From Paracentrotus lividus (Eukaryota > Echinodermata > Echinoidea > Camarodonta > Echinidae), in contig CALNVZ010003430.1 of assembly GCA_940671915.1 (NCBI GenBank), positions 13,905,789 to 13,969,788 of the forward strand: DNA of 64,000 nt, in the 5' to 3' direction. The position numbers and the translations under genes are program-made. Under the pieces are notes generated by a model, which worked only from the letters and a program-made list of their open reading frames with translations, was not told where the DNA came from and made no database searches. This document shows, piece after piece, positions 44,767 to 58,531 of the stretch (position 1 is the first letter of the stretch; each line of letters starts with the position of its first letter).

Positions 44767-45830
44767 AAGACATAAAAATAAAAAATACAACAAATGTTCA
44801 AACACACTCTCATTCAACATTATCAGATTTTTAATTTTAAAGACTTCAAAATTTTCTCTATATTTATAAGTTCTTTGCAAAGAGATAGAGACAAACCTCA
44901 CACAGTGTCTTGCTACTACAGTGCACTCCCATTATAATGATATGAGTTTTTGTAATGATTTAATTTTCCTAGTCCAAATTTTATTACAGGGCACATGTCA
45001 TGAGTCTGTGTGTTTATTATTACAAATTTTTGTTGGATTATTACATGGACCTATAACAGAAAGCTATAACAAGGTCATTTGCTTGAACCAAACCTCATTA
45101 CAATGCATGTGGACTGTACTTCATATCTCTCTCTCTTTCTCTCTCTATCATTCCTTGTCTGATATAGCTGCAACTTGCCCTATTTTTATTTTTTTTTTTT
45201 TTCTATATGTCTGCATTCTTACAATCCAATTTGGTATTATTCTTCCTCATCTCAAATGACTTCATTTTCAAAAGACACAAATAAAACAACAATTCAGCAC
45301 AATCATGCACATCCACAATTACGGTCTTAAGTTTAGTGATTTTTTAAACTTTTTGAGACAACCATACACACTCAAAGACAATTGCTACTACAGTCCACTC
45401 TCATTAAAACAAGGACAAATATGAGTTTAATTCATTTTTTCTATCCAAATTTCGAACATGTTCACACACGATTGTCACGATCCCGGTTTCAGGAAAAGAA
45501 GATCTTGGTTTCGAGAAGGTAGTTGTCTTGTTTCTGACTTTAGCATAATGGGAGTGGACTGTAAATTATTTGCAGAATTTGGCTGAAAGTTTCACTTGCA
45601 CTTGCACATTTCTCTTATTCGTTTGCATTTTCACTCCTCTCACATGACTTTCTCTTCTTCAAAGACACAGAAATAAAACAACAGTTTAACACACGCATAC
45701 TCACCATTACCCAAGTCTTAAGTTTTAATGATTTCTTAAAACTTTTCTCTGTTTCTTAAAAGTTATCTGCAAAGAGATGGAGACAGCCCATACACAATGT
45801 CTTCCTACAAAAAGACCAACAAATGCTACT
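44767..45830. repeat. Decayed tandem array, ~390-500 bp unit, with pogo/Tigger-like tips
   Basis: Three units begin near 44767, 45270 and 45662 with 'aagacacaaataaaacaaca'-like text, followed by 'aagagatagagacaa' and 'tgctactacag'. The first two contain a tip pair: CAGTGCACTCCC at 44919 to GGACTG at 45116, and CAGTCCACTCTC at 45391 to AGTGGACTG at 45561, each next to TA. Confidence 0.7.
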
Positions 45831-48800
45831 ACGTACCACAAAGACTTTCAAATGGTTCCACTACCATTGAGCAGAAAGGAGATTTCAGTAAAGGGCTGAT
45901 TTTTAATCTTCTACAGTATAAACTACCAGAGCTTGGGGGTGCATGCCGGCCCGGTGCTCCATGATTCAAGTCTAAATATAATTCTACGATAGTTGCTCTA
46001 AGATATTACACTTACATATACATACAAAGACACTCTACTTATGTACTGATAATAATAGATTAAAAACATGTTTATGTATCCATCAAAAATAATAAACATA
46101 CATCCGATCGGTTCTTGCCTCCTATAAAGAGAGGCTTATTTTCTGATAAGCCCACAAACATTTCATCTAAGCAAGCAACAAACTCATTCTGTTTTGTCCT
46201 TTTTCCGAAACAAGCTTGCATAGAAATGTGAACATATGGTTTCTGTATACAATAATATATATAAAACAAACTCAAAGAGATAGGGATTCAAGAAATGAAT
46301 AGTACAATTAAGTATAAATGTATTCTGTGTAATATAAACATGATCAAATCTGGCACTGAAATTCCACAGTAGAAACATACAAGCAATGAACAAAATTGTT
46401 CCTTCATTTCAAAAGGACAGCAGTATTTATATACAATTTTCATGATTAAAAAAACAAAAAAGTTAACAATTTATTTCACTGATTTTTAAGTATTTACTCT
46501 TAATCTATCAAAATGAATTCAAATTTCAGCTTTTGCATTGATTCACTCTTTCTATTATGAATGCCTTTCTTTCTCTTTCAATATTATATATATTCCAAAA
46601 TACAATGTATTATAAAAACAAATATGAACAAGATTACATGTACATGTTAGATATTCTATGTGGTGCAGCAAATTGAAGTACCACACTGAGACAGAGATGA
46701 TATAAATCACCAATGATATTAACTTCCTGAAAATAAACGAGCAACTCTGCACTAGTTTAAGTCAGAGCCTACACAGCAACACAGAGAGAAAGAAAATTAT
46801 ATATCATAATCGTCTTTAATCTTCGCTTTAGTTTGGCATATTTTGCTCTTTTTCCCTTTAATAACCCAACAAACATCAAACAGTCTGCACAGCATGCTAC
46901 ACACAGAACATTTTCACCCATTCAACCTGAATTTTGTCTTCATTTTAAACCTGGAAAAAAAAATCAATTTAAAATTGAAAGGTGGAAAAAAAAAAATCTG
47001 AAATATAAAAGAAAGCATCAAAAGCAAGAAACGGTTTCCATTATAATTCGCCTGAATTTGAAAATTGAACATGAATCTGTTAATTACCCATTGCAAAAGA
47101 GAGACACATTGAACAAAATAAAATTAATAAATTATCTGATTGAAATTATACAACCAAAGTAACATAATCACATTATTAATAATAATGGAATGAAACAGAT
47201 CTTTAAAAAAATCCCACAAAGTAAGTTCTGAACTCTCTTTTCAGACATTTTATTTTTCATATATTAGTAATCAAGCTTTACTGAATTGCTGTAGAATTGA
47301 AGTAATATGAACGAACCTTTACATTTATTTGAAGCTGAATTAATGTCTTTACACATCCCATTAAAATTACATTGATGAACACCCATACTTTCAGATACAA
47401 CACAGTATTTACGCGTGAATGTACAATATCACTTGAGTATTGGGGATTAGTTTACATGCTAGGCAACATACCAAAAGGATTCAATTTGGATGTTAACAAA
47501 TGAACAAATATGTCATTTGGAAGTTTGAATATGGCCCAATAATTTCTAAGAAGCGACATGGAATTTTATTCACTTATCATCATTCCATCTACCCCTCCCT
47601 GCAGCATATTATAGACGTTTGTATTACATACAAGCCAGTGATGTTGAACTATGATCAGCATATTTTGAAAGCTAGTAATTACTCTCAAGTTCAGCATATA
47701 AAAACTTGCAAAACTGGTTTGATTTTCACTAACTTGAGAGATTGCCAATTGAAGTCATCAAAAATCTAAAGAAATTAATAGAAATTCGTTTTTAAAGCAA
47801 AGCTACAATCATCTGGGATCAAAGAACATTTAAAATGTCTTTGGTTTTTGTTTTGTTGTTGTCGTTGTTGTTTTGTTTGTTGTTGTTTTTTTTTGGGGGG
47901 GGGGTCTTATGTCATAGTACCCTTATAAGGTTTTGCGATGAAACTCTTTTAAATGGTGACCATCAGAAGTGCTTATCTATAGAATGATATCAAAGATTGG
48001 ACTGTTTAGGCTCTCAGTAGCCATTATGTTAAATACTTTCATCAAAAAGGCTTTCAGACAGCATGCGCTTCAGCGTACTCCACAACGTCCAGATCCAATG
48101 CATGCATGGGATTGGCGAATCAATATAGAGGAAACCAATTGCACCACTGCCATAAATATAAGCACCTGCTTTTAACTGAAGCTCGATCTGTACAGATAAA
48201 TTTGTCTTTTCTCCAGTATAGCTCGCTATTCTGCTGGAATGAATGAATGGACGTGATGGGGTGGAAAAAGAGAGATAACGCGAGGAGATTCACATTTAGC
48301 ACGTTCCAAGGTGAATTAGCAAAAACGTAAAATGATTCTCGTTGATATTTTGTGAATGCCTACAAACTCTGGAACACCAGTAATATAAACCAATTAAAGG
48401 GGGAGTTAGTACACTGTGCCAAGTGTCACAAATGTGACACAAATAATATTAACTATCGATAATGCATGCACATAAGGGACTCACTGATTGAAGTAGATAC
48501 AATGTATGTCCATTTGAATTTTTGTTAATGATACATGTTGTCGTAGCATTGATTCCAAAAAGATTTTTTTTTTTCTTGACCACTTCTTGTAATATGATGT
48601 GCCAACTCCAGCACCCCTCCCCTCCCCCCCCCCCCAAAAAAAAAATAACAAATTGTCTCCTTTTCTTAAAGGTTGAAAAACTTAAGCCAAAGGTTTTAGA
48701 GAATCCTGTATTGTGCTTTATTTTCTGGACATATTCTACATATTACAAATAGATATACCTGTCTATATGTACAACGTACATGTACATGTACTCATAATAA

Positions 48801-49143
48801 TTGTCAGACCACTAAATAAACATACAACATAGCAAAAAGGATCTACATACTAACTTACAATACTACAACAGGGTACTATCGACAACTAACGGAAACCGTC
48901 ATTGGTAACATAACGCAGTACAGATAGCAGCATTTCAATATTCATACCAGGGTCTGCCAAATTTTTTTTTTTAATGCAAGATATTACTTCCAAAATTAGG
49001 AGCTAGGAACAGATTATATTGGTATAGTTCGGATCACACAAAAGAGTCTTCATTTATTTATTTTTTTTTAATATAAATCACTTAAGATCAGCTGTCTTTA
49101 AGTGTGGGGCCAATAGGCGGACGCTAAATGCAGAATGGAGACA
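45831..49143. other. Gene-free intergenic interval
   Basis: AT-rich. It holds a G-run at 47896-47904 and a C-run at 48618-48636. No exon, array or clear element was found. Confidence 0.45.
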
Positions 49144-49533
49144 CAGAGCTACCAAGTCTCACGCATCTTGCGTGAGAATCACGCATTTCGGGTCCGTCTC
49201 ACGATCTCACGCAGAACACCCCATTTCTCACGCAAAATGAGAAAAAGTAGAATTATAATAGATTTTTTTACCATTTTGGAGTCTCAAAACCCTAAATATT
49301 GGCAGATTTGTCGCGCATCAATATCCCTGCGAGTGCGATGTTTTCATGCAGGCGATCGTTATATGTAAGATAGCTTAATCCGTGAAACATGTGTAGCGTG
49401 CGCGCGCGCCTCCTTTGTGTACAAAATACTACTGCGCGCGCGCACATGTGGTAACGCGCGCCACGTGCGCACTGCTTTCAAACACGATATGAATGATCTC
49501 ACGCAAATTTTTTTTTGGAACTTGGCATCTCTG
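49144..49533. mobile_element. CAGAGMTRCCAAGT element with GAGACA target duplication
   Basis: Ends CAGAGCTACCAAGTCTC and, inverted, CAGAGATGCCAAGTTCC. GAGACA directly abuts both tips. Inside are many TCACGCA words and GCGCGCGC runs. It has no coding frame. The 6-8 bp duplication would suit a hAT-like element. Confidence 0.82.
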
Positions 49534-52500
49534 GAGACATGATAATGTATTCTTGTGCATTCATGTACTCTACAACACAAATTCAGGGCTATTTGATACC
49601 ATACTCTTGTTTGTTTTCATTTTGTTTGATGCTTATGCATGAGTGCTCCACAAAGAAAAGAAAAAAATATAAAAGAGGGCTGCTTTCCGTTTGTGCACTT
49701 TGATCATAACTTTATGGAGTGTTTTGTCTGCTACACATTCAATGTACATGTACGCGGCAGAAGAGTTGTAACTTGTGAACTATAGATCAATGTATATGAA
49801 CTAACATCCTTCTGTGTCTTCATTGTAAGCAGGCAATACACTTATGATATTTAGTTTCTGATTGGGTTGTCTAGTCACTCTCTCTCCTGAGAAAACTTAT
49901 GCATCACATAATTGCCAATAACAAGTCATTTAAATAAATCATTCTGTCAGAACTCAATAGTGCTCAATGCAACATGTGCATACCTTACAAATAGTTCTAA
50001 ATGTACATGTATATGTACTAATGTAAACAATATAAACAAAATTACATAAGTGGACATATTAAAGTGAAGTGTACATGTACAAATTATACAGAGATCTGAT
50101 CAAACTAGATTTACAGATGTAACAAAGTAAATTTGCAGTTCGCAGCTCTTTATATTCTCTGGGGTGTTTTTTTTTTACTCTGATATACATGTAGGCCTAC
50201 AGTTCCTGATATATATATACCAAGTTAATTTTCATTTTAACGAGTTTCTACTGTTCTCAAAGAAGCCTATTGTGCTTTGCTGAAGAAAATACTATGATAC
50301 AGTGCGCTTCATGCATATTTTGCCTAGGATTGTGAGAGCAAGAGTGATTGTGACTTATTTGTGCATACTGGTTGTTCCTTTTTGTTTTGTTCCATTGAAC
50401 TGAAATATTTCTTTCTTCTTTTTACTTTCAATTTTCCATAACATGAAAGTACATAGGCAAGGAATCATATACAAAGCTAGGCGTAACGACACATATTTCT
50501 AAAGGGTTGTTTCTTAATTTGCACAATCTAAAATGTGTTTGAATTCAGCAATAAGCCATTATCGCTCTTACATGTCAAACCTAGAACCACACCTTACATA
50601 TAATAATCATTATGCAAAAATATATAGTTGGCTGTACAAAATATTAATAATCGTAGGCTCAAATTTTCTACATCTTTACAGCTCAAATACTACATGTACA
50701 TATACAGCAAGATTAATAACAGCATCAACAAAAATATCTTCTTTTTTTTTCAGTCTAAGTAGTTTAAAGAATTTGATTATTATAACAAATATACACAACA
50801 ATAGCTCCTGTACTGCAAATATTAGTGTGAGATTGCTGTCCCATGTCATGTGGTGACCTTTAACCCCTAGCGTGACTCCGAACTCTACCACTGTTCGTCT
50901 ATTACCATCATAAATGGGCAGGACTATGAAAATATACAGCAGGTTTTATTGGTTGTAACTCTCTGAGGTCATTATGTATATATAGCATGGGATAAAAACA
51001 CACTTCCCGGCAGTCTCAAGTATGTGTGATACATAATGTAGATTGCTTTTAGATCCTCTACATTTTGATTCCATTTCTGATAAACTATGTGTGTGAGCAA
51101 ACCCTATGAATTGGTTATAAATCAATTATATGCAAAATTAAGCAAGCTAAGATTTCACTTTTATGTAGAATGAACACAAGATGTGCAGATACATGTATGT
51201 AGATCTTCTGAAACCACTTTCTAAGGCCATGAGCGAGAGCGAACTGAGCAACACTCTCATTGACTGTGTGTTATAAATAGCTAGTCTTAAAGTATACCTT
51301 TTGAGAACAAAGCGGTGTATAAAATAACTTACAATTTAATTTGTATCAGGAAACTAAAATGTTTTGAGGGGAAAAGTATGTGTTTTGATACTTGGCAACA
51401 TAATTATTATGGTGTAAATTCATTGAGTAGTGAAAAAGTGTGTTTTCATTAAAATCGGCCTGAATTATAAGACTACAATACTCAGGGTGTTGCATTGTGG
51501 GTTAGGAATCGGGGCAGAATCCAGTAGTTGAGGACTTGAGGTGGTACTATACAAGGCTGCTAGTTCGTACTGGCTTTAAATATTGTTTGTTTTCCAAGGG
51601 AATGGAATTTCAATTTGTGGCTTTGTGTTGCAAACTTACTGCTTTATATTCATTGAAGCGTTCTGAGACTGTACAAATACAGTGTACAAAACGGAAACCA
51701 GTTTTTGAGTGAATTACAAAGGTATTTAGGACAAATATAAGGATTAGAGGACTCGCTGAAGGGCCCATCACAAACAGCTTACGGGACACAAGAATGCAAG
51801 GATGGTATTTCAGGGTATTTTTCTCTTAATCATTTAGGCCTACTCCATTGGAGAGAATATGCAGGATATGGTTTCTACTCAGTTGAGGCAAAAATATTTT
51901 TATTTTTTTATGCTGCGCAATTGCTGCATTTAGTGGCAACTTGTAACAGATTGATTTAACTATGCACCCATCTTACCATGGTGCCCTAGTGATCTATGCA
52001 TGTTGTACCTGTATGAAGTACATCACAGAAAAGTAAGCCTAATTGTGCACCCCGTACACCCAAATTTGAGAGACTCATATGAAAAATGCAAACGTATTTG
52101 ACAAATGTACCCTTAATCTTCATTCCATGTTATAAGTCATATATTCTGTTCAATGATACAAGGGTACATGTACAAATGTACATGTGCCAACGTTGTACCC
52201 GCGCTGTCATGGATGAGCAAGAACTTTTAGACACACATGTCAAAATTTGGGAAGAAGTAACCCGTGTATTTCAATAGTCTAACCTTCTCCGCTTATGATT
52301 GGACTCAACAAGGTTTCTCTAAATGATCATAGGTTGCTTCTGCCCACAAGTGATAAGTTTGGTATCACTTGACAGAATATGAGTTACTCTTTAACATGAA
52401 ATAAAAATAAATGTCACATAAGCTTTAAAGCTACAAATGTATAAATTGTTAATATGAAACTTTAAAAGTTTTCAAAGTTGGGTATAATTTTTTTTTCTGG

Positions 52501-52755
52501 GATGCACTGTACATGAACTTAATGCGAGTGTGGAGGATACATGTAATACATGTAAGAAAGTGCGCTCCCATTTAAAATCTTAAGAGGGCACTGGTTCCGG
52601 CTTGTGACTGCCGAGTCATTACACGGAGACGATGATTATCAGTGGGGTTAATACGGGCCGGGAAGAGAAAGCAGAAATCAAATTTAGCTGGGTTGGTTTG
52701 ATTCTATCCACCTAAGGGTAAGGGAACTAATCACGTTAACTGTGACATATTCAAC
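49534..52755. other. Gene-free intergenic interval
   Basis: AT-rich DNA with scattered TACATGTA words (near 49745, 50000, 50070 and 52165). Nothing else can be supported. Confidence 0.45.
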
Positions 52756-53745
52756 CTGACATCACTCTTCATCACTCTCCCCGGTGGTAGCCCAGTCACA
52801 ACCAAACTCTTGAACTATTCAGGGGGTAATGTGATTAGGCCTATTGGTTGTTCGGCTGGTATCCCGCTAGTCAGTGTGACTGTCAATCAGAGAAGGGGGG
52901 GGGGGGGACTCTTCATCTCTATCTCTGTAGTTAACCCAGTCACACTCCGCCAAACCCCAAAGTCTTCACGCTTTTGGCATAGTGTGATTATTGGATGTGG
53001 GTCTTATGCCTGTCTCTTTAATGTGACTGGCATTCTGGGGATTCTTCATTCCTATTTCTGTAATAACCTAGTCACACCTTTCCACATCACCAGACTCTTA
53101 AACCTGGTGTATAGTTTTGGTAACAAAAAAAAAAATCGGCATAAACCGATTAAATATAGTCTCATGTTGTTCACATTGCGCTAAAAGACATGTGTGAGAG
53201 ATTTTGTAATATTCCTTTCACGATTTCCGGTGAATTTCAGTGAAATGTTGAATCCAAACACAATTTGTAACGGTTTTGAGACCTTTGTTGGGTTGTCCTG
53301 TCCCCGAACTTCCCGCATGAATGGACCGTAGCGATCTGGTGTATCACCCACACAAGAGAATCCCCATTGGTTTTCCATGTGAACGCCTAGTGCGCCACAA
53401 AGCTGGAGTCGGGTCCCCGTTTCTTATCTTTTTTATACTATAATATCGTGAAATAAAGACATTAAAACGAGATTCCATGTAATATAACTTTCTTTGTTAC
53501 AGTTATAGGAATCAGGCTTTCATATTATCTAACTGTGAATCCAAATTAAAATTTTCCTTCTCCCAACACTATACACCAGCTTTAACCCATTTGGTGTGAT
53601 GTGATAATTTGTTGTAGGTCTTGTGCCATTCTAGTTAGTGTGACTGATATCGAAGGGTGGGGGGGGGGGGGTATGGGGAGGGGTCTTCAATCATATCCCT
53701 GTGCTAAACCAGTCACATCTGACTGAACTCTTCATGATTCAATGA
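52756..53745. repeat. Diverged ~130-155 bp tandem units
   Basis: Units share 'acccagtcacactc', 'gtgtgattattgg', 'tgggtcttatgcc', 'agtgtgactg' and 'ttcttcatctctatctctgta'. They start near 52756, 52930 and 53070, with another block at 53567-53745. G-runs lie at 52896-52907 and 53658-53670. Confidence 0.7.
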
Positions 53746-55534
53746 TCACTGGTTGTCTTTCTGGTGTTTGTCTGGTTGGTTGTAACTAGGGTCCATGAAC
53801 AGGGACAGACGTCTGGTCTTGAGAGAGGTGATACTTTTATTTTGAGAGCATAAATCCATAGCGGAGACCTGTCCTTGTTTTCACCTCTGCTGAAGGGCAT
53901 AACCTGTACACAAAGAAAGCTTAAAGGGTGAAATGAATGAGGCTCATTCAAAACAAGTTTCCTTATGAACAGGTTCCTTTCACACAGCTCCAAGGCATCA
54001 AATGTCAGATCTTCACTGACTACACGTAGCTAGTTTATAGGCCTATATGTTTTATATATTGATTCCAACTAGTCCTTGACAATAATGTTTTCACAGAGAT
54101 CTTTTTCATATGAGGAAATCCTGTTGCAAAGTCCCAATGAAATCATGAAAGGCCTACATGTACTGTAAATGTATGCAACCCTTTATGGGAGAACTTGAAG
54201 CTGTGGACATCATCAATTTCTATTTTAGACTATAGAAAAATATATATTTCCTTGGCACGGCTACATTGTGGAAATCCCCTCCAACCATCCCTTCAGGAAA
54301 GAATTGTTTGGCAATCAATGTATTCACAGGCCAATATTTCCCTTACATTTAGGCCTACAGTTCAACAATATCTAAATCACATAATGAAGGAATTGCAATA
54401 CACTTGGGGAATAGGCTGTACACGTACATATACTTGCATAATTGCAATATAGTTGCCTGCCCTTGGGTACCACTATATTTATTGCAATGTTTGTAAATTT
54501 AGAATGCAACTGCAGCTGTTTTAAGAATTATTATTGTGTTGAGTACTTTCAGTTTGTTTATCCATTTCTCAAGAGCCATTCCAAGAGACCTTTCTACAGT
54601 CTATTACCATTATCACTCTTTAATTGACTACATACATGTATGTAGGGCAGGACTGGACTAATTTGTATTTATTGGTGACTTCATATTATATTGTATAACT
54701 CCATATTTCAACAGAATTGTCTTTTGAAATTCTATTGAGAATTGTAAAACTTTCTTTTGTGAGCAACTGCACACAAAGTATAGACAGACCAACTAACTTC
54801 ACTTCCTCGTCATACACAAGTTGGGCTAAAAAATGATTTTGTTTGTCTAATACTGGAAAAGGACTCTTTGGTGTTTTTCCCATGGCCTTTTGAGCTTTTG
54901 CTTGTAACACTGATTTGTTGCACAAAGAGTGAACTTTTTCTTTTAATTTTCTAAAATGAATAAGAATTGTGTATAGTGTGAATGCAGTACCTAAAATTGC
55001 TCTGGAGTCTCATTGTTTTTAAAATCTTTTATCATCAGCCTTACAAATAATTTTAGAATCATTATGGTCGTTTATGAATTTGCACACTGTCCACAGCAGC
55101 AAAGAGTTTTAAAAAGAGCTTTTCAATGCCTTTTTCTATCTCATGACAGACTGCATTAATCTACAAGCATCACCCTTAAACTGACATGCACAGTGTACTT
55201 TATGTGAATGAAATAATGTAGTGGCTTCTCGAAGTACCAGCAAATATGACGAGTTAAGACCATCAAAATAGATATCCCACCAGGCCATCTGGATACCCTT
55301 GATACAGTAGTAATTTCATTTATTGGCATCATATACATATCAGTTTCATTATATTATAAGGATTGTTCAATAAAACCGGCTTTACACGCACAGTTTACAT
55401 GTACATGTTTATGTTATGATCGTGCTATAATGCAGACTGTTGAGTGTATAGTAACTCATTTGTATATTTTCCAAAATTTGGCTAGTTTGTTACTCTTGCT
55501 TATAAATTTTTGTTAAATGCAACTTCACGGTATA
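53746..55534. other. Gene-free intergenic interval
   Basis: AT-rich. I see no exon, array or inverted-repeat element. Confidence 0.4.
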
Positions 55535-55622
55535 AGTGTAGTTATAAGCCTTAAATCAGCCTTTGTATCCCATGGAAAAGGCGCTATATAAGTTTTATTA
55601 TTATTATTATTATTATTATATT
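55535..55622 (+). mobile_element. SINE/L2-like retroposon tail
   Basis: 'ggaaaaggcgctatataagt' followed by (TTA)n is the common 3' tail of L2-type LINEs and their SINEs in marine animals. The body could not be delimited. Confidence 0.55.
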
Positions 55623-57076
55623 CTTTTATTATAGTAGCCCAATTGATGCTCCAGGTTTCAAACTAAAAATTGACATCCCTCCCCTGATGTTATTGTTTGT
55701 GTTCACGAAGGATTCATTATCAATGCCAATGATTTTTTCTACCAGCTTGGGGGTGATGCTACCCTTTAAAGGCCCATTCTACGGTCCTGTACAGTCCCTT
55801 TCAATCTGACTACCCCCAGGCTCCCAACGAAACATTGATATCCGTTCATTTATTCTCTTCCCCTAAATGTTAGTGCAGTAGGAGTGTGCCTGTATGTGGG
55901 AGCTATTCATTAGAAATTACCCTTCTCAGCTAGCGCGGTATGGATTGGCACAGCAATATATAGGTCAAGTTTTGAGCAAAGTCAATTCCAATCAAAGCTC
56001 AAGAGACTGATTTTACAAGGGTATATCTCTTCTGGGATGTCTACAAATTAGTAATGTTCTTGACATTTCTGATATCATGAAATATACATGTATGTACATG
56101 TACATGTACTCCAAATATTTAGCCTTTTTTTTTTTTAGCACAGTAGACCAACATGTAGGCCTACACTGTAGGGCTACAACATTTTTAGAATAGAACTTAA
56201 AAGTATTGTTGTGCATGAAATTTAGAAGAAAAGGGAAGGAATGTGATATTAGTTGTCTGTTGTTTTCATAACATACAGAATGTATGACAATTGACAAAGA
56301 GAGTGCCAGTACAAAACATGCAAGAATATGGATGCAACATTAAACCTGGCTTTAATGCCAGGTAGGACTACATTGTAGAAAAATATTAAACCATGATCAT
56401 TAGAAATTTCATGGTGTAAAATACAGGTATGGTCAGCTGATTTTGTGCATGATCGTAGACTAATAAATTAGGAATTAGAGTTAGCTCATGATTTTTCATT
56501 ACTTGATTACAAGGAGTGAGAGCAAACTTACCTTGAATCAATTTCAAACCTTGCACCGCTCACCACATGATAATTATTATGAACTGAATGACCTTTGACC
56601 TCATACTCAAATCTTGGAGTAGGGTCACCGACATGACATGACAACGTGTAACTTCACAAATATGACATTAAGCAGTACAGGAAATTGCAAATTGCTTTCC
56701 TATGATATACACACTTGGAATATACATTTTTATATGAGCAAAAAAACAAAACAAAACAAAGAATATGACAAAAATAAAGATGAGCAAGAAAATCTGAAAG
56801 CTGTTGGGATCCGTAAAATGGATCAATCAGTGCTGTTCAATCATATTTTCATATACATGTACATTCTAATCAACTTTTTTGTTTGTTCCAATCTGGTTTG
56901 AATCTTCCTCCAAACTTGTTCAAATCTCCTTCTGTGACAATAAAAAATTCCAAGCTCCTCTGTTGATTAAGATATAAAACTCCTCCTACATAATGTAGGT
57001 CGATGGACTCCACCGAGCCAACACAGAGGGGGTATATACGGGACTAGGCACTAGGAAAGAAAGGAGAGAGCCTGCA
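55623..57076. other. Gene-free interval, 3' flank of the G-alpha gene
   Basis: AT-rich. It presumably includes the 3' UTR of the G-alpha gene, but I could not assign a polyadenylation signal. TACATGTA words lie near 56085-56110 and 56855. Confidence 0.4.
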
Positions 57077-58531
57077 TCACTGCAGCATCAATCGCTTGAG
57101 ATTCTCCTGTAGGATTGTGTCACGTACTGCTTGAAACACATATCTGATGTTGTTAGTGTCCACAGCTGTTGTGAAGTAGTGGAAGAGTGCCTTGCTGCCG
57201 CGTTCCCTGCGCCTCACGTCGAACATCTTCAAGATGAAATTCTGAACGTCGTTGAGCTGGTGTGGGTCCCCCTGGAAGTTGGGGAAGTAGTCCTTTATGC
57301 TCACATGCTTGATCTTCTCCTCCAGCAAGTCTGTTTTGTTGAGGAAGAGGATAATGGAAATATTGGCAAAGCACTTGTGGTTGACGATGGTGTCAAAGAT
57401 GTTGCAGGACTCCAGGAGCCGGTTGGTGATACGGTCTTCCATTAAGACCTGATCAAACTCACTGGACGACGCCAGGAAGAGGATGGAGGTCACGCTCTCA
57501 AAGCACTGGAACCACTTCTGCCGCTGCGAACGCTGACCGCCTACGTCGACGAAACGAAAGGGGACGTTTCTGATGTCGATGACATGCTCCTGGAAGGCCT
57601 TGGTTGCCTTACGAGAGTGCAGGATGTCATTGAGGCTTGGTGTGTAGTCCTGAGAGGAAAGAGATTGCAAACAATAAGATATAGATTGGAGAAGATCATA
57701 CAGGTGTCTGGAAATAGTGCACCAAACTAAATTTTTCACAGGGAGGGGGGGGGGGCAGGGGTAAGAGATTTAAGTTTTGAAAAATAAAAAGTAAGTTGTC
57801 ATCGTACGATTCCCACAGATTTAACATTCAATGACACGATATATATGTATGCACTTTTCACAGATAAATATATGTGTACGGCACATGGGTACATTCTACA
57901 CTGCATGGCCAAAAGTGAATAACTTTTATTTGCATGAATACATTTGTACAAGTGCTGGACTATTCTTTTTTCTTTTCAATGACTGAGCTCTTTAATAGAA
58001 AGTATTATGCATTTGACTGCAGTGTCTTCAACCCATTGTAATCTAAATTTGTAACTCTAAGATTTGGTTATTTTGCTCTTTGAAATACCTTATTTTCATA
58101 AATTGCTTGAATAATAGACAGCATGTACATGGTATCTGTGGTAAACATTATAACATTACAGGCAACTTTCCATCTACACATAAAAATGAGATTTTTAGAT
58201 TTAGAACTCAAAACTTGGCAGTACACTTTACTCTTCATGGTGTAAAATCACATAATCTGAAAAAAAAAGCAGAATATGAAGGCCATTTCCTTTGATGATG
58301 TGGTATCAAATTTGTTTGTGGTTTTATGTTCAGAGCGAAAAGGGCATTGAATCAATAGAAAGTGTTATTCGTTTAAGCACCTTCTGCTTCCCACTCTAAG
58401 TATACAATGTTCATGTATGTTGGAAAATATCCAAACATTGGATAGATCATGGATTATTATTGTTCAAGTTCTCAACTTACCTTTTTGCCCACTCGATCAA
58501 TCTCATCCAAGAAGTACTTAACAGAGTCGGC
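57077..58531 (-). CDS. Guanine nucleotide-binding protein alpha, G12/13 class (3' two exons)
   Basis: Coding exons 58481-58531 ([17 protein letters not shown]) and 57077-57649 (190 codons plus TGA) join in phase and give the last 207 residues. Visible parts: the switch I Arg/Thr (SRKATKA), switch [18 protein letters not shown], the NKTD guanine-recognition motif, the TTAVDT motif and the tail LKRLMLQ that is diagnostic of G-alpha 12/13. Such proteins relay receptor signals at the inner plasma membrane to RhoGEFs and Rho. The catalytic Gln of switch II is present. One oddity is TKA where vertebrate G12/13 have TKG after the switch I Thr. The P-loop and amino-terminal exons lie upstream, outside the window or unrecognised. 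The sequence mixes features of vertebrate GNA12 and GNA13, as expected of a single invertebrate orthologue. Confidence 0.95.
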
